This document shows positions 7,857 through 15,893 of a stretch of DNA of 64,000 nt, piece by piece (position 1 is the stretch's first letter; the number at the start of each line of letters is the position of its first letter). Source of the DNA: Flavobacterium chungbukense (GTDB lineage Bacteria > Bacteroidota > Bacteroidia > Flavobacteriales > Flavobacteriaceae). The notes beneath the pieces were generated by a model. The model did no database searches. It was given only the letters and a program-made list of their open reading frames with translations, and was not told the origin of the DNA. Location: NCBI RefSeq assembly GCF_020805785.1, contig NZ_JAJGZV010000006.1:1-64000 (forward strand), read 5' to 3'. Both the position numbers and the translations under genes were made by a program.

Positions 7857-8866
7857 TTTTTCTTGACATATTCTAAAATTGTCGTATCAAAATTTTGTTG
7901 CTGATTGATGAAAGAACTTTTAATTGGAAGATAATACAATTGAGAAACCAGTTTTGAATCTTTTAAACGCACATAATCTTTTTCGGTTGTAATTATTTTT
8001 CTTCCATTTGCTTTATTCAAAATAGCATCTAAATCTGTATCAGAAAAATGATGATGATCTGGAAAAGTCAAACATTCGTCATTTTCATTTTTTAAATAAT
8101 CAAAAAATGGTTTCGGTTTTGCAATTCCAGCCAAAAGAAGTTTTGATTCTGATTTGATTGCTGTAACGGCAATTTTTTCTTCTTTGCCAAAAATTACTTC
8201 ATCATAATCTATAAAAGTAAAAAAGAGCTGCTGTGAGCAATTTAATTTCAACTTCAATCTAATTTCAGCTTGCTTTTCTTCCGATAATTTTTTAGGACAT
8301 TTGGTCACAACAACAATATTTGCTCTTGCTGCACCACTTCTGCTTTCTCTCAAATTTCCTGTAGGAAGCATAAAATCGTCTGCATATAAATCATCATAAG
8401 AAGTCAGTAAAATATAAAAACCCGCTTTTACTTTTCTGTGCTGATAAGCATCATCCAGCAGAATAACTTCTGGAGAAATTTGTTGCGAAAGCAATTGTTT
8501 AATTCCGTTTGTTCTATTGGCATCAACCGCAACCATCACAAATGGAAATTTTTGATAGAATTGAAATGGTTCGTCTCCCAAAATTTCCGCATTAGCATTT
8601 TCATCTGCCAGCAAAAAGCCTTCTGATTTTCTTTTGTAACCACGGCTTAAAGTGGCAATTTGAAATTTATCCGACAATAATCGTATTAAATATTCTATCT
8701 GTGGCGTTTTACCAGTTCCGCCAACACTCAAATTTCCAACAGCAATTACTGGAACTTCAAATGAAGTCGATTTCAGAATTCCTTTATCAAAAAGAAAATT
8801 ACGAATTGAAGTAATGAATCCGTATAAAATAGCGAAAGGAAAAAGTATTTTTCGAAGTAAGTTCAT
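7844..8866 (-). CDS. lpxK: Tetraacyldisaccharide 4'-kinase
   Basis: Inner-membrane enzyme that phosphorylates the 4' position of lipid A disaccharide (lipid IVA synthesis). The N-terminal amphipathic/hydrophobic segment (about 5-25) anchors it, the P-loop VGNLSVGGTGKTP is at 43-55, and LLDDAYQHRKV is the family's second nucleotide-binding motif. Length 340 aa is normal. No other lpx gene is adjacent. The last residues (LAS) and the TAG stop lie inside the 8-bp-period repeat at 7824-7856, so the repeat has supplied or replaced the native C-terminus. Confidence 0.93.
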   Translation of the reverse strand: MNLLRKILFPFAILYGFITSIRNFLFDKGILKSTSFEVPVIAVGNLSVGGTGKTPQIEYLIRLLSDKFQIATLSRGYKRKSEGFLLADENANAEILGDEPFQFYQKFPFVMVAVDANRTNGIKQLLSQQISPEVILLDDAYQHRKVKAGFYILLTSYDDLYADDFMLPTGNLRESRSGAARANIVVVTKCPKKLSEEKQAEIRLKLKLNCSQQLFFTFIDYDEVIFGKEEKIAVTAIKSESKLLLAGIAKPKPFFDYLKNENDECLTFPDHHHFSDTDLDAILNKANGRKIITTEKDYVRLKDSKLVSQLYYLPIKSSFINQQQNFDTTILEYVKKNLAS

Positions 8867-8959
8867 TTTACGAAAGTATAATTTTTTTCGTTAATTTGTT
8901 TAGCGTTTCAATCTCTAGGTAAATCAAACCTAAAACTTCAAACTTGAAACAAATTTAAA

Positions 8960-10054
8960 ATGAAAATTAAAGATATCATATCAGTTCTAGAAGAGATGGC
9001 TCCTTTGGCTTATGCTGAAGATTTTGACAATGTCGGCCTTTTAGTTGGAAATTCTGAAGCCGAAAGCACTGGCGTTTTAGTTTGCCATGACGCTTTAGAA
9101 AGCGTAATCGACGAAGCCATTACAAAAAATTGCAATCTTGTAGTTTGCTTTCATCCCATATTATTTTCTGGAATTAAGAAAATTACAGGCAAAAATTATG
9201 TGGAGCGTGCTATTCTAAAAGCAATTAAAAATGACATTGCCATTTTTGCAGTTCATACAGCACTTGATAATCATTCGCAAGGTGTAAATAAAATTTTCTG
9301 TGATGCCCTAGGATTAAAAAACACAAAAATATTGGTTCCTAAAAATAATTTCATTCAAAAACTAGTCACATTTACTGTTCCTGAAAATGCAGACAAAGTT
9401 AGAAATGCTTTATTTGAAGCTGGAGCAGGAAAAATTGGCAATTATGACAACTGCAGTTTTAATACACAAGGATTTTTTACTTTTCAAGGAAACGAAGAAA
9501 GCAATCCTGTAATTGGAGAAAAAGAAAAATTACATACCGGAGAAGAAATTAAAATTGAAGTTGTTTTTGAAAAACACTTGCAATCACGCATTTTAAAAGC
9601 ACTTTTTGCAAACCATATTTATGAAGAAGTTGCTTATGAGATTTATGATCTAAAAAATTCGCACCAAAATATTGGTTTAGGAATGATTGGCGAATTAGAA
9701 AGCGAAATGGACGAAAAAGATTTTCTTCTTTCGGTAAAAGAAAAAATGATTGCCGACGGAATTAGACACTCTGCTTTTTTAGGTAAAAAAATAAAAAAAG
9801 TAGCCGTTTTAGGTGGTTCTGGAAGTTTTGCTATAAAGAATGCAATTCAGGCTGGAGCCGATGCTTTTTTGACTGCCGATTTGAAATATCACCAGTTTTA
9901 TGAAGCAGAAAATCAGCTTCTTTTGGCCGATATTGGTCATTTTGAGAGCGAACGCTATACAAAAAACTATATTGTTGATTTTCTTCGAAAAAAAATTCTT
10001 AATTTTGCAATCATTTTATCGGAAGAAAATACAAATCCAGTTAAGTACTTATAG
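8960..10054 (+). CDS. Nif3-like dinuclear metal centre hexameric protein
   Basis: Member of the Nif3/YbgI/YqfO family, often annotated as GTP cyclohydrolase I type 2 homologue; true function is unsettled. The metal-site residues are visible: VCHDALE, CFHPILFSGIKK, HTALDN and, at the C-terminal end, ADIGHFESE. Residues about 130-230 form the inserted CutA/PII-like domain of the long YqfO-type subgroup (FTVPENADKVRNALFEAGAGKIGNYDNCSF, split over two strands), which explains the 364-residue length. It is followed after only 3 bp by the coiled-coil protein at 10058, a pairing common in Bacteroidota, so they probably form an operon and may act together. Confidence 0.88.
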   Translation: MKIKDIISVLEEMAPLAYAEDFDNVGLLVGNSEAESTGVLVCHDALESVIDEAITKNCNLVVCFHPILFSGIKKITGKNYVERAILKAIKNDIAIFAVHTALDNHSQGVNKIFCDALGLKNTKILVPKNNFIQKLVTFTVPENADKVRNALFEAGAGKIGNYDNCSFNTQGFFTFQGNEESNPVIGEKEKLHTGEEIKIEVVFEKHLQSRILKALFANHIYEEVAYEIYDLKNSHQNIGLGMIGELESEMDEKDFLLSVKEKMIADGIRHSAFLGKKIKKVAVLGGSGSFAIKNAIQAGADAFLTADLKYHQFYEAENQLLLADIGHFESERYTKNYIVDFLRKKILNFAIILSEENTNPVKYL

Positions 10055-10057
10055 AAT

Positions 10058-10837
10058 ATGACGAATACGAAAGAATTAAGTGTTGAGGACAAGTTAAGAG
10101 CAATATACGATTTACAGCTTATTGACTCTAGAATTGACGAAATCAGAAACGTTAGAGGAGAACTTCCTTTAGAGGTTGAAGATTTAGAAGATGAAGTTGC
10201 AGGTTTGAGCACTCGTTCAGAGAAACTGAAAGGTGAACTTGAAGTGATTGAAGAGCAAATCAAAGCAAAGAAAATTGCTATTGAGGAGCATAAAGAAGTG
10301 ATTAAAAAGTACACAAAACAACAAGAATCAGTACGTAATAACAGAGAATTTAATTCTTTGACAAAAGAAGTTGAATTTCAAGAATTAGAAATTCAATTGG
10401 CTGAAAAGCAAATCAAAGAAATGAAAGCTTCTATCGAGCATAAAAAAGAAGTTATTTCTAATTTAAAAGAAAAACTTGATGCTAAAAGCTCTCATTTAAA
10501 ACATAAAAAATCTGAATTAGATGCTATCATGGCTGAAACTCAGAAAGAAGAAACTTTCTTAACTGAAAAGTCTGCTGAATTTTCTGCTCAAATCGAAGAC
10601 AGATTATTAGCTGCTTATAACAGAATCAGAAGCAGTGTTCGTAATGGATTGGCTGTAGTTTCTATCGAAAGAGGAGCTTCTGCTGGATCTTTCTTTACAA
10701 TTCCACCACAAACTCAAGTTGAAATTGCTTCAAGAAAGAAAATCATTACTGATGAGCACTCTGGAAGAATCTTAGTTGATACTGCATTAGCAGATGAAGA
10801 AAAAGAAAAAATGGAACAATTGTTCTCAAAATTCTAA
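10058..10837 (+). CDS. Coiled-coil protein of the C4-type zinc-ribbon family, ribbon cysteines lost
   Basis: A 259-residue cytoplasmic protein: a long coiled coil (about 10-175) followed by a domain that aligns with the C4 zinc ribbon of the family usually encoded next to Nif3. In typical members this end has two CxxC pairs flanking FxxIPPQ and EHCGRIL. Here the matching positions are S208, S211, D232 and S235 (GASAGSFFTIPPQ and TDEHSGRILVD), and the whole protein contains no cysteine. Folding motifs IPPQ and RKKII are kept, so the domain is probably structured without zinc. Function of the family is unknown. Confidence 0.85.
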   Translation: MTNTKELSVEDKLRAIYDLQLIDSRIDEIRNVRGELPLEVEDLEDEVAGLSTRSEKLKGELEVIEEQIKAKKIAIEEHKEVIKKYTKQQESVRNNREFNSLTKEVEFQELEIQLAEKQIKEMKASIEHKKEVISNLKEKLDAKSSHLKHKKSELDAIMAETQKEETFLTEKSAEFSAQIEDRLLAAYNRIRSSVRNGLAVVSIERGASAGSFFTIPPQTQVEIASRKKIITDEHSGRILVDTALADEEKEKMEQLFSKF

Positions 10838-10843
10838 ATAACA

Positions 10844-10872
10844 AGTCCCGATTTAATCGGGACTTTTTTTTA
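10844..10872 (+). terminator. Rho-independent terminator
   Basis: Perfect arms AGTCCCGAT and ATCGGGACT with a 3-base loop, followed by eight T residues. Ends the Nif3/coiled-coil operon. Confidence 0.92.
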
Positions 10873-10880
10873 CATTTTTT

Positions 10881-10998
10881 TTGCCACGACTCGAGCGATA
10901 GTGAACAGGCGAAGCAATTGCACAAATTTTCACTAATTATTTTTAACATATAATAATGTGAATAAAAAATTCGTGCTAATTTGTGTAATTCGTGGCAG
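10881..10998. repeat. Imperfect inverted repeat of GCCACG / CGTGGC type
   Basis: The gap before the hydrolase starts with TTGCCACGA and ends with TCGTGGCA, with further loosely matching inverted segments (GCACAAATTTTCAC and ATTTGTGTAATTCG) inside. The right half has a roughly 10-bp period (ATTCGTGCTA, ATTTGTGTA, ATTCGTGGC). It looks like an interspersed non-coding element; no gene is visible in it. Confidence 0.5.
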
Positions 10999-11033
10999 AC
11001 CTTTTTTACCTTTACTAAAATAAAATTTAAGTT

Positions 11034-11897
11034 TTGAAAATTAAAAAAGGAATTCGTTTCATCACATTAAAGTCCGTTGGATCGTATATAAACTTCTTGA
11101 GTTATGTTCGTCCGCAAAAAGCGATGGAACTTTCGTATGCACTTTTTAGCCAGCCTAGAATTGGCAGATTACAAAAAGAAACACTTCCAAAGGTTCTAAA
11201 AAATACCGAAACCGAAATATTTCATCACAATGATCATCATTTTCAAACTTACATTTGGAAAGGAAATGAAACCAAAATTTTATTAGTTCACGGTTGGGAA
11301 AGCAATGCATCACGCTGGAAAAAGACTTTACCACATCTTCAGAAATCTGGAAGCACTATAATTGCCATCGATGCGCCGGCTCACGGGCAAAGCAGTGGTA
11401 AAGAATTTAATGTGCCACTTTATGCAGAATTCATCAATAAAGCGGTAGAAAAATATCAGCCCACCATTATAATCGGACATTCTATTGGAGGTGCCGCTTG
11501 TGTATATCATCAATATTTATTCCCAAATACGAGTATTACCAAAATGGTCATTCTTGGAGCGCCTTCAGACTTGAAGACTTTGATTGATAATTATATCTCA
11601 ATGCTGAGTTTGAACAGGAAAATGCTTCTACTTTTAGAAAACAAATTCATCAATCGATTCAATTTTAAACTGGAAGATTTTTCAGGTCAAAAATTTGCCT
11701 CACAATTTAATATTCCAGGATTGATTGCGCACGATACTTCAGATAAAATTGTGGCTTTCGCCGAAGGACAAAAAATAGCGAGCAATTGGAAAAATAGCCA
11801 GTTTATTGAAACCAGCGGTTTAGGCCACGGAATGCACGACGATGACTTGTATGACAAAGTAATTGAGTTTCTTTTTTCTTCTGAAGGTTCAAAGTAA
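11034..11897 (+). CDS. Alpha/beta hydrolase (TTG start)
   Basis: Serine hydrolase of the alpha/beta fold, probably an esterase or thioesterase. The oxyanion segment LVHGWES (84-90), the nucleophile elbow IIGHSIGG with S150, an acid candidate in AHDTSDKIV and the His in GLGHGMHD complete a catalytic triad. No signal peptide; cytoplasmic. The frame has no early ATG: the first Met codon is at residue 31, which would cut a conserved-looking N-terminus, so TTG at 11034 is taken as start. The substrate cannot be inferred. The downstream ABM gene is separated by 78 bp of repeat DNA. Confidence 0.83.
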   Translation: MKIKKGIRFITLKSVGSYINFLSYVRPQKAMELSYALFSQPRIGRLQKETLPKVLKNTETEIFHHNDHHFQTYIWKGNETKILLVHGWESNASRWKKTLPHLQKSGSTIIAIDAPAHGQSSGKEFNVPLYAEFINKAVEKYQPTIIIGHSIGGAACVYHQYLFPNTSITKMVILGAPSDLKTLIDNYISMLSLNRKMLLLLENKFINRFNFKLEDFSGQKFASQFNIPGLIAHDTSDKIVAFAEGQKIASNWKNSQFIETSGLGHGMHDDDLYDKVIEFLFSSEGSK

Positions 11898-11905
11898 CTT
11901 TTTAA

Positions 11906-11971
11906 GATACTGAGATTCTGAGGTACTAAGGTTCTAATTTTTACTAAAATCTGAATTCTAAAATCTAAAAT
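11906..11971 (+). repeat. Composite repeat: octamer array then heptamer array
   Basis: 11906-11937 holds four 8-bp units (GATACTGA, GATTCTGA, GGTACTAA, GGTTCTAA). After a 9-bp spacer, 11947-11971 holds 7-bp units (AAATCTG, AATTCTA, AAATCTA and a partial unit). The same two arrays in the same order recur at 12328-12405. It fills the gap between the hydrolase and the ABM gene. Confidence 0.75.
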
Positions 11972-11975
11972 TAAA

Positions 11976-12323
11976 ATGATAGCTGTAATTTTTGAAGTCA
12001 TTCCGAACGAAGGAAAAAAAGAAGAATATCTAGATATTGCCGCCAATCTAAAACCGGAATTAAGCCATATCGATGGATTTATTTCTATAGAAAGATTTCA
12101 AAGTTTAGCAGATCCTAGAAAAATCCTGTCTTTATCATTTTGGAGAGATGAAGAAAGCATTCAGCAATGGAGAAACCTAGAAATGCATCGTCACGCACAA
12201 GCAAAAGGCAGAAATGAAGTTTTTAAAGATTATCATCTAAGAATTGCAACCGTGGTTCGAGATTATGGCATGTTTGAAAGAAAAGAAACTCCTGAAGATA
12301 GTTCGATTTTTCATGATTCTTAG
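11976..12323 (+). CDS. Antibiotic biosynthesis monooxygenase (ABM) family protein
   Basis: A 115-residue single-domain protein of the dimeric ferredoxin-like ABM superfamily. Diagnostic features are MIAVIFEVIPNEGKKEEY at the start, GFISIERFQSLADP, LSLSFWRDEESIQQWRN and the HRHAQAKGR helix (about 70-80). Members include cofactor-free quinone-forming monooxygenases and haem-degrading enzymes. The IsdG-type haem ligand and Asn/Trp pattern cannot be assigned confidently, so the substrate is open. No signal peptide; cytoplasmic. Confidence 0.85.
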   Translation: MIAVIFEVIPNEGKKEEYLDIAANLKPELSHIDGFISIERFQSLADPRKILSLSFWRDEESIQQWRNLEMHRHAQAKGRNEVFKDYHLRIATVVRDYGMFERKETPEDSSIFHDS

Positions 12324-12327
12324 AAAA

Positions 12328-12405
12328 GGTTCTGAGGTTCTGAGTTGCTAAGGTTCTAAGTTTTCTTCACAAAAATCTAAAATCTGAATTCTGAAATCTA
12401 AAATC
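12328..12405 (+). repeat. Composite repeat: octamer array then heptamer array
   Basis: 12328-12360 holds GGTTCTGA twice, GTTGCTAA and GGTTCTAA; 12373-12405 holds AAATCTA, AAATCTG, AATTCTG, AAATCTA and a partial unit (period 7). It has the same architecture as 11906-11971, on the other side of the ABM gene. Confidence 0.75.
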
Positions 12406-12416
12406 ATTTTTTTGCC

Positions 12417-12424
12417 TATTTTTG
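12417..12424 (+). promoter_or_regulatory. Candidate -7 box of the pseudouridine synthase gene
   Basis: TATTTTTG ends only 4 bp before the ATG at 12429. If used, the transcript would be nearly leaderless. Confidence 0.4.
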
Positions 12425-12428
12425 CAGT

Positions 12429-13256
12429 ATGGAAGAAAATCTTAAACGTCTTAATAAATTTATAGGAGAAACTGGTTATTGTTCACGTCGTGAAGCCGAT
12501 AAACTTATCGAAGAAGGACGCGTAACCATAAATGGCGCTGTACCAGAAATGGGAACTAAAGTTTCGCCTAATGATGAAGTGCGAATAGACGGAAAATTAA
12601 TAGTTGAGAAAAACGAAAAACCAATTTATCTGGCATTTAACAAACCAGTTGGAATTGAATGTACGACCAATTTAGAAGTTCAAAATAACATTGTAGATTA
12701 TATCAATTACCCAAAACGTATTTTTCCAATTGGAAGATTGGATAAAGCGAGTGAAGGATTGATTTTTATGACGAATGATGGCGATATTGTAAACAAGATT
12801 TTACGCGCTAGAAACAACCACGAAAAAGAATATACCGTTACAGTCGACAGACCCATTACAGACCGTTTTATTCAGAGAATGGGAAATGGAGTTCCGATTT
12901 TGGATACCGTTACTAAAAAATGTAAAGTAGAACAAATTAGTAAATATACTTTTAAGATCATTCTAACACAGGGATTGAACCGACAAATTAGAAGAATGTC
13001 TGAATATCTAGGTTATGAAGTTACAGCGCTTAAACGTATCCGAATTATCAATATTTCTTTGGATGTTCCAGTTGGAAGATACCGCGATTTGACTGATGCT
13101 GAAATAAAAGAATTGAATCAGCTGATTGAACCTTCGAGTAAGACTGAAGAAGCGAGTTTCCCTAAAATTGAAAGTCCAGCTTCTACTCCTACCAGAAGAA
13201 AAACATATATTTCTAAACATGATCCTCGATTTAAAAAAAGGGGCGATAACAAATAA
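12429..13256 (+). CDS. rluF: 23S rRNA pseudouridine synthase, RluF type
   Basis: Converts a uridine in 23S rRNA to pseudouridine (U2604 in the E. coli RluF case). An S4 RNA-binding domain occupies about residues 5-60 (RLNKFIGETGYCSRREADKL), followed by the RsuA/RluB/E/F catalytic domain with Asp in GRLDKASEGL and the tail motif GLNRQIRRMSEYLGYEV. The sequence LGYEVTALKRIRIINISL resembles RluF more than RluB. A basic, Ser/Pro-rich C-terminal extension (about 235-275) follows. The exact target base is inferred from family resemblance only. Confidence 0.87.
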   Translation: MEENLKRLNKFIGETGYCSRREADKLIEEGRVTINGAVPEMGTKVSPNDEVRIDGKLIVEKNEKPIYLAFNKPVGIECTTNLEVQNNIVDYINYPKRIFPIGRLDKASEGLIFMTNDGDIVNKILRARNNHEKEYTVTVDRPITDRFIQRMGNGVPILDTVTKKCKVEQISKYTFKIILTQGLNRQIRRMSEYLGYEVTALKRIRIINISLDVPVGRYRDLTDAEIKELNQLIEPSSKTEEASFPKIESPASTPTRRKTYISKHDPRFKKRGDNK

Positions 13257-13259
13257 AAA

Positions 13260-13292
13260 AAATCCCATTCACTAAAAAATGAATGGGATTTT
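13260..13292. terminator. Shared terminator of convergent genes
   Basis: Arms AAATCCCATTCA and TGAATGGGATTT, 8-base loop, with T-runs on both strands. It serves rluF and the DUF4173 gene. Confidence 0.88.
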
Positions 13293-13295
13293 TCT

Positions 13296-14696
13296 TTATT
13301 TTTCTTTATTTTCATTTTTACTTAAAAACTCATAGTAAAGTGCTTTACCTAAAAACTTTTCATTTTGATAATACGAAATCAACTCTTCTCTTACGCGTTC
13401 AGATTCCTTTCCGTCTAAATTATTCTTTTGTAAATATTGTCGTCGCGCATCATCATTAAAATTCAATCCGCTTAAAAATACGGGCTCTACTCCTTTATTT
13501 ACCGAAATATTATAATTAGTAATTAAACTTCCCCAGTTAACATAACTGCACAAAAGAATTGTTCCGTAGAAATACCAAATCATCTGATTAAAAAGAAAAG
13601 CATTCGTTTTCTGTTTACTGATTTTTTGAAACGAAACCACCAAACCAATAATTGCTAGAATTAAAAAAGCATAAACTCCAAGTCTTTTATAGGTTAAGCC
13701 AAAGAAAGAAACATATTCTGAGTTTTTAATAATGGCACTTATAATCAGAACGACGTTTAGTCCAAGCCAGATTTTAGCCAATTTCTTCAAAGAAGATGCT
13801 TCTTCATCAAAATTGAAATCGCCTTTAAAATAAAACATAATCACACCAACAGCCATCAGAATTGAGAAGATCACTGCGTTTACGCGTTCATGTGTATCTG
13901 AACTTAAATTGTTTTTTTCTAAAACTTCAAAAAACTGTTCATAATTGTAAGTTCCAATAAAAACTAAGAGCATAATATTTAGCAGAAATAAAGTTATTAC
14001 ACCGCTTTTTCTTTCGAAGTCAAGATCTAGAAACGAAAAGGTGCTTTGATTTTTTACTTCAGAAACATTAGTAAAATTATTATTCAATTTTGAATTGTAT
14101 TCGTAACAAACATCTGGAACCCAGTAATTCCAAAAGCTAAATGAAATATAAAACCCAAGTATACTGATTAAGACCAGCTGAAAAATATCGATATCTAAAG
14201 TATAATCTGTAAATAATGAAGAGAAATGATTACTTCCGAAAGAATAAACGATAAAAAACAATCCTACAAACAGTACAGGAATTACCACGAAAGCTACTAA
14301 TTTCTTGGCAAAATCATTATGAATTTTTCGTTCTGGAAGCCATTGACTGAATATAAAAATACGTCCTAAAGAAGTAATTCCGTTTAAAAATACTAAAGGA
14401 AAAACCTGTATGGTTTTTAATTCTCCGTCTTGTGTTTTGAATTGTAAAATTAAAATCGATAGAGCTAAAGCAAAAAAGGAAGCTGCATCTCCATACCACG
14501 CAAAGGCAAAACAAGATAAAATAGAAGTCATTACCAAAATAAGATGGGATCTGTCAACCAATTTTTCTTGAAAGAAATAACTAATTAATAGTGTCAAAAC
14601 CACTCCAAAGATTGAAACATTGATTCCAGGAGCTTCATTGTAAAAGAGCAGGGCAAAAACTGCTGTACAAGCTAAGATAATTTGATGTTTTTTCAT
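13296..14696 (-). CDS. DUF4173-like polytopic membrane protein
   Basis: A large inner-membrane protein of unknown function. From the ATG at 14696 (MKKHQIILA; an upstream TTG at 14729 would lie inside a promoter/operator element) it has 466 residues and about a dozen hydrophobic segments spread along the chain, with a soluble C-terminal end. The layout and the PG-N start (NEAPGINVSIFGVVL) fit the DUF4173 family as I recall it. It is the last of three genes with a winged-helix regulator and another membrane protein, and it carries its own copy of the cluster's operator directly upstream. Confidence 0.65.
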   Translation of the reverse strand: MKKHQIILACTAVFALLFYNEAPGINVSIFGVVLTLLISYFFQEKLVDRSHLILVMTSILSCFAFAWYGDAASFFALALSILILQFKTQDGELKTIQVFPLVFLNGITSLGRIFIFSQWLPERKIHNDFAKKLVAFVVIPVLFVGLFFIVYSFGSNHFSSLFTDYTLDIDIFQLVLISILGFYISFSFWNYWVPDVCYEYNSKLNNNFTNVSEVKNQSTFSFLDLDFERKSGVITLFLLNIMLLVFIGTYNYEQFFEVLEKNNLSSDTHERVNAVIFSILMAVGVIMFYFKGDFNFDEEASSLKKLAKIWLGLNVVLIISAIIKNSEYVSFFGLTYKRLGVYAFLILAIIGLVVSFQKISKQKTNAFLFNQMIWYFYGTILLCSYVNWGSLITNYNISVNKGVEPVFLSGLNFNDDARRQYLQKNNLDGKESERVREELISYYQNEKFLGKALYYEFLSKNENKEK

Positions 14697-14710
14697 GATT
14701 GATAAATTTA

Positions 14711-14733
14711 AAAGTACTTTGTGTTTCAAAGTT
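14711..14733 (-). promoter_or_regulatory. Candidate operator, copy 2 (before the DUF4173 gene)
   Basis: On the minus strand AACTTTG, five variable bases, then CAAAGTACTTT; its core ACTTTG-N5-CAAAGT is a perfect inverted repeat. It is 14 bp upstream of the ATG at 14696 and identical outside the five central bases to the copy at 15671-15693. Confidence 0.65.
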
Positions 14734-14756
14734 TTTAGATAAAAAAATAGTGTTAT

Positions 14757-15047
14757 TTATGATTTCATTAATTTTTCAAGGTACGATAAGTGCTCTTTAA
14801 AAGCCGCACGCCCCAAATCTGTAACCTGATAAGAGGTTTTGGGCTTTTTGCCTACGAATTCTTTCTTCACTTCAATGTATGCGGCTTTTTCAAGCGCAGA
14901 AGAATGACTTGCTAAATTCCCATCGGTGATATTCAAAAGCGTCTTCATCTCGGTAAAATCTACCCAGTCGTTAACCATCAGGACTGACATAATACCCAAT
15001 CTGACACGGCTTTCAAAATCTTTATTTAGTTTATCAATAATTCCCAT
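14757..15047 (-). CDS. Winged helix-turn-helix transcriptional regulator
   Basis: A 96-residue DNA-binding protein consisting of one winged-helix domain (HTH_34/MarR-like). Recognisable parts are RLGIMSVLMVNDWVDFTEMKTLLNITDGNLASHSSALEKAAYIEV split between helices 1-4, then the wing EFVGKKPKTSYQVTDLGRAAFKEHL, closely like small ArsR/MarR-type regulators of Bacteroidota. There is no ligand domain and no cysteine cluster. It is the middle gene of the cluster and the obvious candidate to bind the two AACTTTG-N5-CAAAGTACTTT sites; that link is inference. Confidence 0.88.
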   Translation of the reverse strand: MGIIDKLNKDFESRVRLGIMSVLMVNDWVDFTEMKTLLNITDGNLASHSSALEKAAYIEVKKEFVGKKPKTSYQVTDLGRAAFKEHLSYLEKLMKS

Positions 15048-15051
15048 TGGG

Positions 15052-15666
15052 TTATTTGTATTTTTTGAACATCACTAAACCATACAAAATATGTAATATT
15101 CCAAATCCTAAGATCCAAAAAATTAAGCCATATCCGATATAAAAAAGTGAAATACATCCTAAAATCAGTTCAGAAAAGCCAAGATATTTTATATCAGAAA
15201 AAGTATATTTTTCAGCATTTATAACTGCTAGTCCGTAAAATATTAAAGTTGCTGGTGCCACTAAACCAAAATGTCCGTGATAGATTAAAGCCAAACAGAA
15301 TATTCCTCCTGCTGCAAGCGGTACCGCTAGATTAAACAACATTTTCTTTGTTGCCGAAGTCCAAATTGGCAAATTGCATTTTTTGCTTTTTCTAACTGTA
15401 AAAAAAGTTCCAAATACTAATGCGCAAATTAGAATTGTAAATCCTATCCAAAATAATTCTGAAACAAGATTGGTCGAATATAGTTTATGGTCATCACTAA
15501 GATAATCCATTCCGTTTGCTTTGAATAATTGGTAAACATAGATTCCGCCAATTAAAGCTGAAAGTCCAGCGAAGACTCCCGAAAGTCCGCTTAATGATAT
15601 AAATCTTGAAGAACGCTCCATCATGGAACGAATATGTGCTAAATCTTCTTGGTGCTTTTGATTCAT
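15052..15666 (-). CDS. Uncharacterised multi-pass membrane protein
   Basis: A 204-residue membrane protein with a cytoplasmic N-terminal helix (MNQKHQEDLAHIRSMMERS) and about six hydrophobic segments (for example SGLSGVFAGLSALIGGIYVY, FWIGFTILICALVFGTFF). The ATG at 15666 is preferred to an upstream TTG at 15684, which lies inside the promoter. I recognise no domain; similar proteins are commonly found beside small winged-helix regulators in Bacteroidota. Its stop is 4 bp before the regulator's start, so the two are co-transcribed. Confidence 0.75.
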   Translation of the reverse strand: MNQKHQEDLAHIRSMMERSSRFISLSGLSGVFAGLSALIGGIYVYQLFKANGMDYLSDDHKLYSTNLVSELFWIGFTILICALVFGTFFTVRKSKKCNLPIWTSATKKMLFNLAVPLAAGGIFCLALIYHGHFGLVAPATLIFYGLAVINAEKYTFSDIKYLGFSELILGCISLFYIGYGLIFWILGFGILHILYGLVMFKKYK

Positions 15667-15670
15667 AATT

Positions 15671-15716
15671 AAAGTACTTTGCAATACAAAGTTATTATTT
15701 ATTTTGAATTGGCAAA
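15671..15716 (-). promoter_or_regulatory. Promoter and operator copy 1 of the winged-helix cluster
   Basis: On the minus strand a TTTG box (15713-15716), an 18-bp spacer and TAACTTTG (15687-15694) form a good Bacteroidota promoter. The -7 box is the left half of the inverted repeat AACTTTG-N5-CAAAGTACTTT (15671-15693), so a protein bound there would cover the -7 box and start site. The ATG follows at 15666. Confidence 0.7.
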
Positions 15717-15752
15717 TAAAAATTTACAATTATTTTCGAAATAATCTAGTTT

Positions 15753-15779
15753 CCCACAAGGTTTTGCAAACCTTGTGGG
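15753..15779. repeat. Palindromic hairpin, CACAAGG/CCTTGTG family
   Basis: Perfect arms CCCACAAGGTTT and AAACCTTGTGGG with a 3-base loop. A variant (CCTACAAGGTTT with AAACCTTGCAGG) lies at 15845-15871. These look like members of a dispersed palindrome family; the first could also act as a weak terminator on the plus strand (TTTT follows). Confidence 0.65.
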
Positions 15780-15844
15780 TTTTAAGCCTTAATTGATTTC
15801 TAAAAAATATCCAAAAAAAACATTTTAGACCTTAAAATATAATA

Positions 15845-15871
15845 CCTACAAGGTTTTGGAAACCTTGCAGG
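15845..15871. repeat. Palindromic hairpin, second CACAAGG/CCTTGTG family member
   Basis: Arms CCTACAAGGTTT and AAACCTTGCAGG, one mismatch, 66 bp after the first member at 15753-15779. Confidence 0.55.
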
Positions 15872-15893
15872 AAAGAGACTTTCTTATTACAAT

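Noticed and set aside
14697..14729. Longer DUF4173-type protein from a TTG at 14729
   Set aside because: The added residues are encoded inside the candidate operator; ATG at 14696 gives a normal hydrophobic N-terminus.
15667..15684. Longer membrane protein from a TTG at 15684
   Set aside because: The extension lies inside the promoter/operator repeat; ATG at 15666 is available.
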